The notes beneath the pieces are model-generated. The model worked only from the letters and a program-made list of their open reading frames with translations, was not told the DNA's origin and did not search any database. The position numbers and the translations under genes are program-made. Positions 1 through 5,399 of a DNA stretch of 5,646 nucleotides are shown in pieces; position 1 is the stretch's first letter, and each line of letters starts with the position of its first letter. Source of the DNA: an uncultured Curvibacter sp. (lineage in GTDB: Bacteria; Pseudomonadota; Gammaproteobacteria; Burkholderiales; Burkholderiaceae); NCBI GenBank assembly GCA_946481355.1, contig CAMLNH010000188.1:1-5646 (forward strand), given 5' to 3'.

Positions 1-104
1 GGCTTGTCGTAGACCGGCAGCAGCTGCTTGCTGATGGCCAGCGTGGCGGGGTGCAGGCGGGTGCCCGAACCACCAGCCAGGATGATGCCCTTGCGTAATG
101 TCAT
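1..104 (-). CDS. rfbA: Glucose-1-phosphate thymidylyltransferase, N-terminal fragment (RmlA)
   Basis: RmlA joins glucose-1-phosphate and dTTP to give dTDP-glucose, the first step of dTDP-L-rhamnose synthesis in the cytoplasm. Only the first 34 codons are present; the rest lies beyond the left edge. The fragment reads [20 protein letters not shown] and continues to [10 protein letters not shown]. This contains the nucleotidyltransferase signature GGSGTRL (residues 11-17) that holds the nucleotide phosphates, and the SKQLLP block with the conserved lysine (K26). Both blocks closely match known RmlA N-termini. The start at 104 is preceded by AAGG (112-115) seven bases away, a good ribosome site that overlaps the end of rfbD. 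The gene follows rfbD by 10 nt and is therefore almost certainly co-transcribed with rfbB and rfbD. RmlA is the clear call; a general sugar nucleotidyltransferase is the only alternative. Confidence 0.93.
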   Translation of the reverse strand, partial: MTLRKGIILAGGSGTRLHPATLAISKQLLPVYDK

Positions 105-114
105 ATGTTCGCCT

Positions 115-1020
115 TCAAAGTATCTCGGCCAGCATGCGTGCCACGCCGGTCTGCCAATGCGGCAGCCTCAGGCCGAAGGTGTTTTGCAGCAGCGTGGTGT
201 CCAAGCGCGAATTGTGGGGCCGTTGCGCCGGCGTCGGGTAGGCCGAGGTCGGAATCGGCCGAACTTGCTCGGAGCCGGCCTTCAGGACCCGGCCGGCCTG
301 TCGGGCCTGTTGCAACACAAAACATGCATATCCATACCAGGACGTCTCGCCCGCCGCCGCCACGTGGTAGACCCCCGAAGGGGTGAGATCGTTGCGGCGC
401 AGGTGAGGCAACATATGTCGCAGGGCTTGGGCCGTCACGTCAGCCAGCAGATCAGCCCCGGTGGGCGCCCCGATCTGGTCGTCGATCACGTTCAGCTGCT
501 CGCGCTCGGCGGCCAGGCGCAGCATGGTCTTGGCAAAGTTGTCACCGCGCGCACCATAGACCCAGCTGGTACGGAAGATCATATGCCGGCAGCCGCTGGC
601 CGCAATAGCCTGCTCGCCCTCGAGCTTGGTGCGGCCGTAGACGCTGAGCGGCGCCGTCGCATCGCCCTCTTTCCACGGCACACTGCCGCTGCCATCGAAC
701 ACATAGTCTGTACTGTAGTGGATCAGCCAGGCATTGAGGCGCGCGGCCTCCTGCGCCAGCACACCGGGCGCCAGGGCATTGAGCATCCGCGCCAGGCCAG
801 GTTCGCTCTCGGCCTTGTCGACCGCCGTGTGCGCGGCAGCATTGACAATCACCTGGGGCTGCACGGCCAGCACCGTGCGGGCCAGGCCCGCCAGATCGGT
901 GAAGTCGCCGCATAGGTCCACACTATCATGGTCCAGCGCCACCACCTCGCCCAGCACCGCCAGGGCGCGTTGCAGCTCCCAGCCGACCTGTCCGTCCTTG
1001 CCGAGCAGCAGGATCTTCAT
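115..1020 (-). CDS. rfbD: dTDP-4-dehydrorhamnose reductase (RmlD)
   Basis: RmlD reduces dTDP-4-keto-L-rhamnose with NAD(P)H to dTDP-L-rhamnose, the last step of the pathway. The protein is 301 residues, the usual family length. It opens with [17 protein letters not shown], a Rossmann dinucleotide-binding loop (G7, G10, G13). STDYVFDG (103-110) and YGRTK (Y128, K132) form the catalytic Thr/Ser-Tyr-Lys set of the extended short-chain dehydrogenases. TSWVYG (151-156), NFAKTML (161-167) and DQIGAPTGA (181-189) are typical RmlD substrate-side blocks. The frame stays open upstream to 1098, but that stretch lies inside rfbB and lacks family similarity, so the start is set at 1020. This start overlaps the rfbB stop as ATGA. 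No clear Shine-Dalgarno is seen before it, so translation is probably coupled to rfbB. Confidence 0.96.
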   Translation of the reverse strand: MKILLLGKDGQVGWELQRALAVLGEVVALDHDSVDLCGDFTDLAGLARTVLAVQPQVIVNAAAHTAVDKAESEPGLARMLNALAPGVLAQEAARLNAWLIHYSTDYVFDGSGSVPWKEGDATAPLSVYGRTKLEGEQAIAASGCRHMIFRTSWVYGARGDNFAKTMLRLAAEREQLNVIDDQIGAPTGADLLADVTAQALRHMLPHLRRNDLTPSGVYHVAAAGETSWYGYACFVLQQARQAGRVLKAGSEQVRPIPTSAYPTPAQRPHNSRLDTTLLQNTFGLRLPHWQTGVARMLAEIL

Positions 1021-2072
1021 GCGTACTGCTTTTGCACCCAGTCGCGGTAGGCGCCCGACTGCACATGGGCCACCCAGTCCGCATGGTCCAGGTACCACTG
1101 CACCGTCTTGCGGATGCCGGTCTCGAAGGTCTCGGCCGGTTTCCAGCCCAGCTCTTTTTCCAGTTTGCGCGCGTCGATGGCGTAGCGTCGGTCGTGGCCC
1201 GGGCGGTCCTTCACGTAGGTGATCTGCTCGCGATAGCTCCTGCCGTCAGCACGCGGGCGCAGTTCATCCAGCAGCGCGCAAAGCGTCTGCACAATCTCGA
1301 TGTTGGGCTTCTCGTTCCAGCCCCCCACGTTGTAGACGTCGCCCAGCTGGCCGGCCGCCAGCACGCGGCGGATGGCGCTGCAGTGGTCGCGCACATAGAG
1401 CCAATCGCGGATCTGCATGCCGTCGCCATACACGGGCAGGGACTTGCCGGCCAGCGCATTGACGATCATCAGCGGGATCAGCTTCTCGGGGAAATGGAAG
1501 GGGCCGTAGTTGTTGCTGCAGTTGGTCGTCAACACCGGCAGGCCATAGGTGTGATGGTAGGCCCGCACCAGATGGTCGCTCGCAGCCTTGCTGGCGGAAT
1601 AGGGGCTGTTGGGTTCGTAGCGATGGGTTTCGGTGAAGGCCGGATCGCTCGGCGCCAGGGAACCATAGACCTCGTCGGTCGAAACGTGCAGAAAGCGGAA
1701 GGCCGCCTTGCCGGCCTCGTCCAAGCCACCCCAGTAGGCGCGCACGGCTTCGAGCAGCCGGAACGTGCCGACGATATTGGTCTGGATGAAATCCTCGGGA
1801 CCATGGATGGAACGGTCCACATGCGACTCGGCCGCGAAATTGATCACCGCGCGCGGCCGGTGCTCAGCCAGCAGGCGCGCCAGCAGGGTGCTGTCGGCAA
1901 TGTCCCCCTGCACGAAGACATGGCGCGGATCGCCCTGCAAGGAGGCCAGATTCTCCAGATTACCGGCGTAAGTCAGCTTGTCCAGGTTGAGCACAGGCTC
2001 ATCCGACTGGGCCAGCCAGTCGAGCACAAAATTGGCGCCGATAAAACCGGCGCCGCCCGTGACCAAAATCAT
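1017..2072 (-). CDS. rfbB: dTDP-glucose 4,6-dehydratase (RmlB)
   Basis: RmlB converts dTDP-glucose to dTDP-4-keto-6-deoxyglucose using tightly bound NAD+, the second step of dTDP-L-rhamnose synthesis. The protein has 351 residues, the expected length. It begins [20 protein letters not shown], with the [11 protein letters not shown]-binding loop at 5-12. STDEVYG (131-137) supplies the catalytic Thr132-Asp133-Glu134 triad that distinguishes RmlB from simple epimerases. YSASK (Y158, K162) is the dehydrogenase pair. Further family blocks are [17 protein letters not shown] (184-200), [16 protein letters not shown] (215-230) and [12 protein letters not shown] (289-300). An AGGGGAA ribosome site sits about 5 nt before the start. 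This is the first gene of a minus-strand operon followed by rfbD (4-nt overlap) and rfbA. rfbC is not in view; it commonly follows in rmlBDAC clusters. Confidence 0.97.
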   Translation of the reverse strand: MILVTGGAGFIGANFVLDWLAQSDEPVLNLDKLTYAGNLENLASLQGDPRHVFVQGDIADSTLLARLLAEHRPRAVINFAAESHVDRSIHGPEDFIQTNIVGTFRLLEAVRAYWGGLDEAGKAAFRFLHVSTDEVYGSLAPSDPAFTETHRYEPNSPYSASKAASDHLVRAYHHTYGLPVLTTNCSNNYGPFHFPEKLIPLMIVNALAGKSLPVYGDGMQIRDWLYVRDHCSAIRRVLAAGQLGDVYNVGGWNEKPNIEIVQTLCALLDELRPRADGRSYREQITYVKDRPGHDRRYAIDARKLEKELGWKPAETFETGIRKTVQWYLDHADWVAHVQSGAYRDWVQKQYA

Positions 2073-2120
2073 CTGTGTTCCCCTGTCAGCCGATGATGCC
2101 TGCGTCAGTAGGCCCCCCGG

Positions 2121-2140
2121 AGTTTGTAAAGCGGCAAATT
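2121..2140. promoter_or_regulatory. Imperfect inverted repeat, candidate operator
   Basis: AGTTTG (2121-2126) and CAAATT (2135-2140) form an inverted repeat with 5 of 6 arm positions matching and an 8-nt spacer, 20 nt overall. It overlaps the -10-like element facing rfbB and lies 88 nt upstream of the phasin start. Size and shape suit a TetR-type dimer site, and a TetR-family gene is the second gene of the plus-strand unit, so autoregulation is plausible. This is inference: short imperfect palindromes are common by chance. Confidence 0.25.
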
Positions 2141-2143
2141 ATC
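2138..2143 (-). promoter_or_regulatory. -10-like element for the rfb operon
   Basis: Read on the minus strand these bases are GATAAT, one mismatch from the sigma70 -10 consensus, in an AT-rich patch that stands out in this GC-rich window. Transcription would begin near 2131, giving a leader of about 58 nt before rfbB. No convincing -35 hexamer lies 16-18 nt upstream (that stretch is G/C-rich), so the promoter may need an activator or may not be real. It is the best candidate within the 156-nt gap 2073-2228. I found no equally good plus-strand promoter for the phasin gene in the gap. Confidence 0.35.
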
Positions 2144-2228
2144 CCATGGCCCCGACAACCCCCGCCCCTCTGGCGCCGCGCTTGCGGAGGGCGTAAAGTG
2201 CCACCATTCCCTTCCCCAGGAGCGCCCC

Positions 2229-2705
2229 ATGTCCAGCAAATCCGGTCCCCGCGACAGCTCGTCCATCCCCGGCGCTGAGTCGGCCCAGCAGGTCTGGCTG
2301 GCCGGCCTGGGCGCCTTTACCCGAGCCCAGCAGGAAGGCAGCAAAGTCTTCGATGCCCTGGTGCAGGAAGGCCTGGCCATGCAGCGCAAGGCCCAGAGCA
2401 CCGCCGAAGCCAGGCTCAACGAGGCCAGTCAGAAAGTCAGTCACCTGGCCCAGGAATTCAGCCAGCGCGCCAGCGGCCAGTGGAACCAGCTCGAAGGCCT
2501 GTTCGAAGAGCGTGTCGCCCGCGCCCTGCAGCGCCTCGGCATTCCCTCGGCCCAGGAAGTGCAGGCCCTGCAGGCCCGCGTGGCCGAACTCGAAGCGCAA
2601 CTCAAGGCCCGGGCCGCCAAACCAGCCGGCAAGGCGACCGCGAAGAAAGCCACCCCGGCCCGCAAGACGGCGCGCAAATCCCCCGCCAAGACCATTCGCG
2701 GATGA
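2229..2705 (+). CDS. PHA granule-associated phasin with histone-like tail (PhaI/PhaF type)
   Basis: Phasins of this family coat intracellular polyhydroxyalkanoate granules and control their size and number. The 158-residue protein has the hallmark block QQVWLAGLGAFTRAQQEGSK (20-39) followed by VFDALVQEGLAMQRK (40-54). A long amphipathic helical region runs to about residue 100. A short coiled-coil-like segment (about 107-126) has hydrophobic positions V111, L114, V118, L121 and L125. The last 33 residues hold 12 Lys/Arg and no acidic residue, with Ala/Pro/Thr/Lys repeats resembling histone H1. In Pseudomonas PhaF such a tail binds DNA and helps granules segregate. The tail here is shorter than the long PhaF repeats, so DNA binding is inferred. 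The start has AGGAG at 2218-2222, six nt upstream. The stop overlaps the start of the TetR gene as ATGA. Confidence 0.88.
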   Translation: MSSKSGPRDSSSIPGAESAQQVWLAGLGAFTRAQQEGSKVFDALVQEGLAMQRKAQSTAEARLNEASQKVSHLAQEFSQRASGQWNQLEGLFEERVARALQRLGIPSAQEVQALQARVAELEAQLKARAAKPAGKATAKKATPARKTARKSPAKTIRG

Positions 2706-3391
2706 CGAAGAAGGCGCCACGCCGCACCGCCGAGCGCATCCAAGAAGCGGCGCTCGCGCTGTTCAACCGCTACGGCGAACCCCACGTCTCCACCGGTCAG
2801 ATCGCAGCCGAAACGGGCATCAGCCCGGGCAATCTGCACTACCACCACCCGTCCAAGGACGGCCTGGTCAACCTGCTGTTCGACCAGTACACCGCCGCCC
2901 TCGCCGAGCTGCTGCCGGCCGCCGCCGGCGTGCGCGATGCGGAAGACGCCTGGTTCTTCGTGCACAGCCTGATCGAGCGCATCTGGGGCCATCGCTTCCT
3001 CTACCGGGATCTCAACCTGCTGCTCAGCCGCAACCGCCACCTCGAGGCCGGCATGCGCCGCGTGCTGCTGGCCCAGACCGCCGCCTTGCGCCAGCTGCTG
3101 GCCAGCCTGGAGCGCAACGGCGCCCTGGTCTTGCCCGACGAGGAAGCCGACGCCCTGGCCACGCGCCAGGTCGTGCTGCTGAGCTACTGGCTGAGCTACG
3201 AGTACGCGCTGGACCCGCGCCATGCGATGGAACCCGAGAGCCTGGAGTCCTCGGTGCTGCGCGGCGCGGCGCAGGCCCTGGGTTTGCTGTTACCCTATCT
3301 GGTCCCGGCGCAGCAGGAGTTGCTGCGGCATCTGCTGCGCGCCTACCTCACTGAACACCCCCCAGGAAAGCCCGGAGTCCCCCATGAGTGA
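2702..3391 (+). CDS. TetR-family transcriptional regulator
   Basis: This is a 229-residue DNA-binding regulator of usual TetR length. The N-terminal domain (about 8-58) reads RTAERIQEAALALFNRYGEP, then a helix-turn-helix IAAETGISPGNLHYHHPSKD (34-53). The rest is an all-helical ligand-binding and dimerisation domain; FLYRDLNLLLSRN (99-111) recalls the TetR group with a PF13972-like C-terminus, an assignment made from memory of the family. The start at 2702 is chosen because it precedes the HTH domain at the normal distance and overlaps the phasin stop as ATGA. The frame is open further upstream (from 2480), but that part lies inside the phasin gene. No strong ribosome site is seen, so coupling to the phasin is likely. 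The phenylalanine usual in the YYHF motif is histidine (H49). It probably regulates its own operon through acyl-CoA or PHA-related signals, but its ligand cannot be read from the sequence. Confidence 0.88.
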   Translation: MTKKAPRRTAERIQEAALALFNRYGEPHVSTGQIAAETGISPGNLHYHHPSKDGLVNLLFDQYTAALAELLPAAAGVRDAEDAWFFVHSLIERIWGHRFLYRDLNLLLSRNRHLEAGMRRVLLAQTAALRQLLASLERNGALVLPDEEADALATRQVVLLSYWLSYEYALDPRHAMEPESLESSVLRGAAQALGLLLPYLVPAQQELLRHLLRAYLTEHPPGKPGVPHE

Positions 3392-3638
3392 CCTCAAGTC
3401 CCAGTTCGAAGCCGCCGTCGCCCGTTCCAAGGAGCTGGACGAGCGCCCCGACAACGCCACCCTGCTCAAGATCTACTCGCTCTACAAGCAGGCCACCGAG
3501 GGCGACGCCACCGGCTCGCGCCCCAGCTTCACCGACATGGTCGCCCGCGCCAAGTGGGATGCCTGGAACGCGCACAAGGGCAAGAGCGCCGACCAGGCCA
3601 TGCAGGCCTACATCGACCTGATCGACTCGCTGAGCTGA
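3384..3638 (+). CDS. Acyl-CoA-binding protein (ACBP family)
   Basis: This small cytosolic protein binds long- or medium-chain acyl-CoA esters, protecting and delivering them. At 84 residues it matches the compact four-helix ACBP fold. The ligand-contact residues of bovine ACBP (Tyr28, Tyr31, Lys32, Lys54, Tyr73) are all present with a +3 offset: Y31, Y34, K35, K57 and Y76. The blocks LLKIYSLYKQATEGD (27-41) and ARAKWDAWNAHKGKSAD (54-70) are diagnostic. The start at 3384 fits MSDLKSQFEAA and has GGAG at 3374-3377, six nt upstream. It overlaps the end of the TetR gene by 8 nt, so it is translationally linked to the phasin-TetR pair. Its stop lies 9 nt from the stop of the convergent CoA-transferase gene. 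Confidence 0.95.
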   Translation: MSDLKSQFEAAVARSKELDERPDNATLLKIYSLYKQATEGDATGSRPSFTDMVARAKWDAWNAHKGKSADQAMQAYIDLIDSLS

Positions 3639-3647
3639 TCAAGCCGC

Positions 3648-4889
3648 TCAGGCAATGACGCCGCGCGCGCGCAGCGCGGCGATCTGCTCCTCCGTCAGCC
3701 CCACCTCGCGCAGCACGGCCTCGCTGTCCTGTCCGAGCGCTGGGGCCCGGCGCCATTGCCCGCCCGGCGTGGCCGAGAGCCTGGGCACCACGCCTGGCAC
3801 CATGAGCGCACGGCCATCTTCCATGGGCACCGTCTGCAGCATGCCGCGCGCGGCGTAGTGCGGATCGGCCGCGATATCGGCCACGGTGTAGATCTTGCCC
3901 GCCGGCACCTGGGCCGCGTCGAGCGCGGCCAGCACCTCGTTCACGGGCCGCGTCGCCGCCCAGGCGCCGATCGCCGCGTCCAGCTCATCCACCCGCGCCA
4001 CCCGGCCGGCGTTGTCGGCCAGCGTGGGATCCGTGCCCAGGTCTTCGCGCCCGATGCAGGTCATCAGGCGCTTGAAGATGCTGTCGCCATTGCCCGCGAT
4101 CAGCGCGTAGCCGCCGTCGGCGCAGCGGTAGGCGTTGGTGGGCGCGATGCCTGGCATGGCGCTGCCCGCCGGGCCGCGTACCGCGCCAAAAGCGCTGTAC
4201 TCGGGCAACAGGCTTTCCATGCAGTTGAACACCGCCTCGTACAGCGCCACATCGATCACCTGCCCGCGGCCTTTGGGCGCCTCAGGCGAGACCGTCGCAT
4301 GCCGGTGCTGCAGCGCCAGCAGGATGCCGATCACCCCGTGCAGCGAAGCCAGCGTGTCGCCGATGGACACGCCCACGCGCACCGGCACGCGCCCGGGCTC
4401 GGCCGTGAGGTGGCGCATGCCGCCCATGGCCTCGGCCACCACGCCGAAGCCCGGCCGATCCCGGTAAGGCCCGGTCTGGCCGTAGCCGCTGATGCGCAGC
4501 ATCACCAGGCCGGGGTTGAGCGCCTGCAGCGCCTCGGGCCCCAGGCCCCAGCCCTCCATGGCACCGGGGCGGAAGTTCTCGATCAGCACGTCGGCCTCGG
4601 CGGCGAGCTTGCGCACGATGTCCTGTGCATCGGACTGTTTCAGATCGAGCACTAGCGAGCGCTTGTTGCGCGACTGCACCTGCCACCAGACCGAGGTGCC
4701 GTCCTTGAGCAGACGCCATTTGCGCAGCGGATCACCCGCACCCGGGGGCTCGATCTTGATCACGTCGGCGCCGAAGTCGGCCAGGGTCTTGGCCGCGAAG
4801 GGCCCGGCGATGAGTTGCCCCAGCTCGACCACCTTCAGCCCGACGAGCGGGCCCCGCGGCTTGTTGTCTTGAGTCTCCATGACCCGCAT
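3648..4889 (-). CDS. CaiB/BaiF family (class III) CoA-transferase
   Basis: Family III CoA-transferases move CoA between carboxylic acids in the cytoplasm. The 413-residue length is normal. N-terminal blocks are GLKVVELGQLIAGPFAAKTL (17-36) with ADFGADVIKIEPPGAGDP (37-54). NFRPGAMEGWGLG (105-117) and RISGYGQTGPYRDRPGFG (132-149) follow. The catalytic aspartate is predicted to be D178 in VGVSIGDTLASLHGVIGIL, equivalent to Asp169 of formyl-CoA transferase. Substrates are unknown; oxalate, succinate, mesaconate and carnitine enzymes share these motifs. Two starts are possible: 4889 (MRVMETQ) and 4880 (METQ). The first is preferred because a GAGGG element (4894-4898) lies 4 nt upstream of it but 13 nt from the second. 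The gene is head-to-head with the DUF1840 gene (14 nt between starts) and convergent with the acyl-CoA-binding protein gene. Confidence 0.93.
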   Translation of the reverse strand: MRVMETQDNKPRGPLVGLKVVELGQLIAGPFAAKTLADFGADVIKIEPPGAGDPLRKWRLLKDGTSVWWQVQSRNKRSLVLDLKQSDAQDIVRKLAAEADVLIENFRPGAMEGWGLGPEALQALNPGLVMLRISGYGQTGPYRDRPGFGVVAEAMGGMRHLTAEPGRVPVRVGVSIGDTLASLHGVIGILLALQHRHATVSPEAPKGRGQVIDVALYEAVFNCMESLLPEYSAFGAVRGPAGSAMPGIAPTNAYRCADGGYALIAGNGDSIFKRLMTCIGREDLGTDPTLADNAGRVARVDELDAAIGAWAATRPVNEVLAALDAAQVPAGKIYTVADIAADPHYAARGMLQTVPMEDGRALMVPGVVPRLSATPGGQWRRAPALGQDSEAVLREVGLTEEQIAALRARGVIA

Positions 4890-4897
4890 GCTACCCT
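4869..4897 (+). promoter_or_regulatory. Weak candidate promoter for the DUF1840 gene
   Basis: TTGAGT (4869-4874, 4 of 6 to the -35 consensus) and TACCCT (4892-4897, 3 of 6 to the -10 consensus) are spaced by 17 nt. Transcription would start about at 4904, which is the A of the DUF1840 start codon. That would give a leaderless message and would agree with the lack of a ribosome site there. Both hexamers are poor matches and the element lies within the 5' end of the CoA-transferase gene, so this is a tentative call. Confidence 0.18.
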
Positions 4898-4908
4898 CGA
4901 CGCATGCT
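4885..4908. repeat. 8-bp direct repeat spanning both divergent start codons
   Basis: CGCATGCT occurs at 4885-4892 and again at 4901-4908, a 16-nt period. The core GCATGC is itself palindromic. The first copy contains the minus-strand CoA-transferase start (4887-4889) and the second the plus-strand DUF1840 start (4904-4906). The repeat is exact, but at this length chance is a serious explanation. Confidence 0.4.
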
Positions 4909-5230
4909 CTACAAGTTCAAGTCCCGCGCCGCCCCCGACCTCATCATGCTCGAGCCCAACGGCCGGCGCGTGCTGCAGATCGTGGGCAAGTACGACGAAG
5001 ACCGGCGCGGCATCCTGCAAGCCGCCGAGATGCCGGCGGCCATCGCTGCGCTGGAAGCCGCCATCACGCAGGAAGAGGCCGAACGCCGCGCTGCCGAAAC
5101 CGAAGCCGCCGAGAAGGGCGAAGAACTGCCCGAGATCGAAGGCGTGTCCCTGCGCCAGCGCGCCACACCCTTCATCGAGATGCTGCGCCGCTGCCAGACC
5201 GCCGGCAAGGAAATCGTCTGGGGAGTTTAA
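4904..5230 (+). CDS. DUF1840 domain-containing protein
   Basis: This is a 108-residue cytoplasmic protein of the uncharacterised DUF1840 family, common in Burkholderiales; no function is known. The N-terminus MLYKFKSRAAPDLIMLEPNG followed by RRVLQIVGK (21-29) is the recognisable core. MPAAIAALEAAITQEE (43-58) starts a highly charged Ala/Glu-rich helix (to about 75), probably a coiled coil. VSLRQRATPFIEMLRRCQTA (81-100) with GKEIVWGV (101-108) is the conserved end. No signal peptide or membrane segment is seen. The start at 4904 is the only sensible one: the next in-frame codon block upstream meets a stop at 4880-4882, and the family starts with MLYKFKS. There is no clear Shine-Dalgarno before it. 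Confidence 0.88.
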   Translation: MLYKFKSRAAPDLIMLEPNGRRVLQIVGKYDEDRRGILQAAEMPAAIAALEAAITQEEAERRAAETEAAEKGEELPEIEGVSLRQRATPFIEMLRRCQTAGKEIVWGV

Positions 5231-5287
5231 GGTTGCACCCCTGAGCGGCTGACGCCATGGGAACTCGTCCAGAGCCCGAGCTTCTTC

Positions 5288-5329
5288 AGGCTGTCCGATC
5301 CTGCGCAGGCAGGATCGGAGCCGCAGCCT
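5288..5329. terminator. Strong stem-loop between convergent genes (possible bidirectional terminator)
   Basis: An 11-bp perfect stem pairs TCCGATCCTGC (5294-5304) with GCAGGATCGGA (5309-5319) around a GCAG loop. After a four-base bulge (5320-5323) the stem extends with AGGCTG (5288-5293) pairing to CAGCCT (5324-5329). It lies between the convergent DUF1840 and Bug-family genes, where transcription ends are expected in both directions. No T-run follows on either strand, so a classical Rho-independent terminator is not supported; it may instead slow polymerase or protect RNA ends. Confidence 0.5.
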
Positions 5330-5333
5330 TCAG

Positions 5334-5345
5334 CCCCTCAAGGGG
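5334..5345. repeat. Short GC palindrome CCCCTCAAGGGG
   Basis: CCCC (5334-5337) pairs with GGGG (5342-5345) around TCAA; a fifth T-A pair is possible with a two-base loop. It sits between the two larger hairpins of this intergenic stretch and is probably part of the same composite element. There is no sign of a gene in it. Confidence 0.45.
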
Positions 5346-5347
5346 AC

Positions 5348-5384
5348 AACGCCAGTGGCCCGGCCCAGCCGGTTCCACGGCGTT
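5348..5384. repeat. Long imperfect hairpin, possible REP-like intergenic element
   Basis: AACGCC (5348-5353) pairs with GGCGTT (5379-5384), GTGG (5355-5358) with CCAC (5375-5378), and CCGG (5360-5363) with CCGG (5369-5372). This gives 14 pairs with a bulged A at 5354, a small C/TT internal loop, and a CCCAG loop. Together with the hairpins at 5288-5329 and 5334-5345 it makes up most of the 169-nt gap 5231-5399. The architecture resembles dispersed repetitive extragenic elements. Copy number cannot be judged from one window. Confidence 0.5.
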
Positions 5385-5399
5385 CCACGCCAAGTCCCG

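Noticed and set aside
28..915. Long plus-strand open frame (295 codons) opposite rfbD
   Set aside because: It is a GC-driven antisense frame. Its product is Arg/Gly/His-rich with no family signature, whereas the minus strand encodes a full RmlD with all motifs.
1021..1098. N-terminal extension of RmlD to a start at 1098
   Set aside because: The extra 26 codons lie inside rfbB and do not resemble RmlD; the family begins at the [13 protein letters not shown] start, which also gives the ATGA overlap.
1032..2096. Plus-strand open frame of 354 codons opposite rfbB
   Set aside because: It mirrors rfbB almost exactly and its composition is that of reverse-complemented coding sequence; RmlB on the other strand is unambiguous.
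2182..2210. Plus-strand promoter for the phasin from TTGCGG (2182-2187) and CATTCC (2205-2210)
   Set aside because: The -10 match is too poor and transcription would start on top of the ribosome site.
2139..3223. Minus-strand open frames opposite the phasin and TetR genes (2139-2720, 2441-3223)
   Set aside because: They lack recognisable domains and have low-complexity Gly/Ala/Arg composition; the plus strand carries clear families with ribosome sites or coupled starts.
2353..3354. Plus-strand frame of 333 codons overlapping the phasin and TetR genes in another frame
   Set aside because: The product is an Arg/Pro/Ala-rich string typical of a shifted GC-rich frame and would overlap two real genes entirely.
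3659..3681. GC-only stem CGCCGCGC/GCGCGGCG as a terminator for the phasin operon
   Set aside because: It is within the coding end of the CoA-transferase, where Ala/Arg codons produce such palindromes, and no T-run follows; retained only as a possible pausing aid.
3756..4655. Plus-strand frame of 299 codons opposite the CoA-transferase
   Set aside because: Antisense shadow rich in His/Arg/Ala with no motif; the CoA-transferase on the other strand has complete family blocks.
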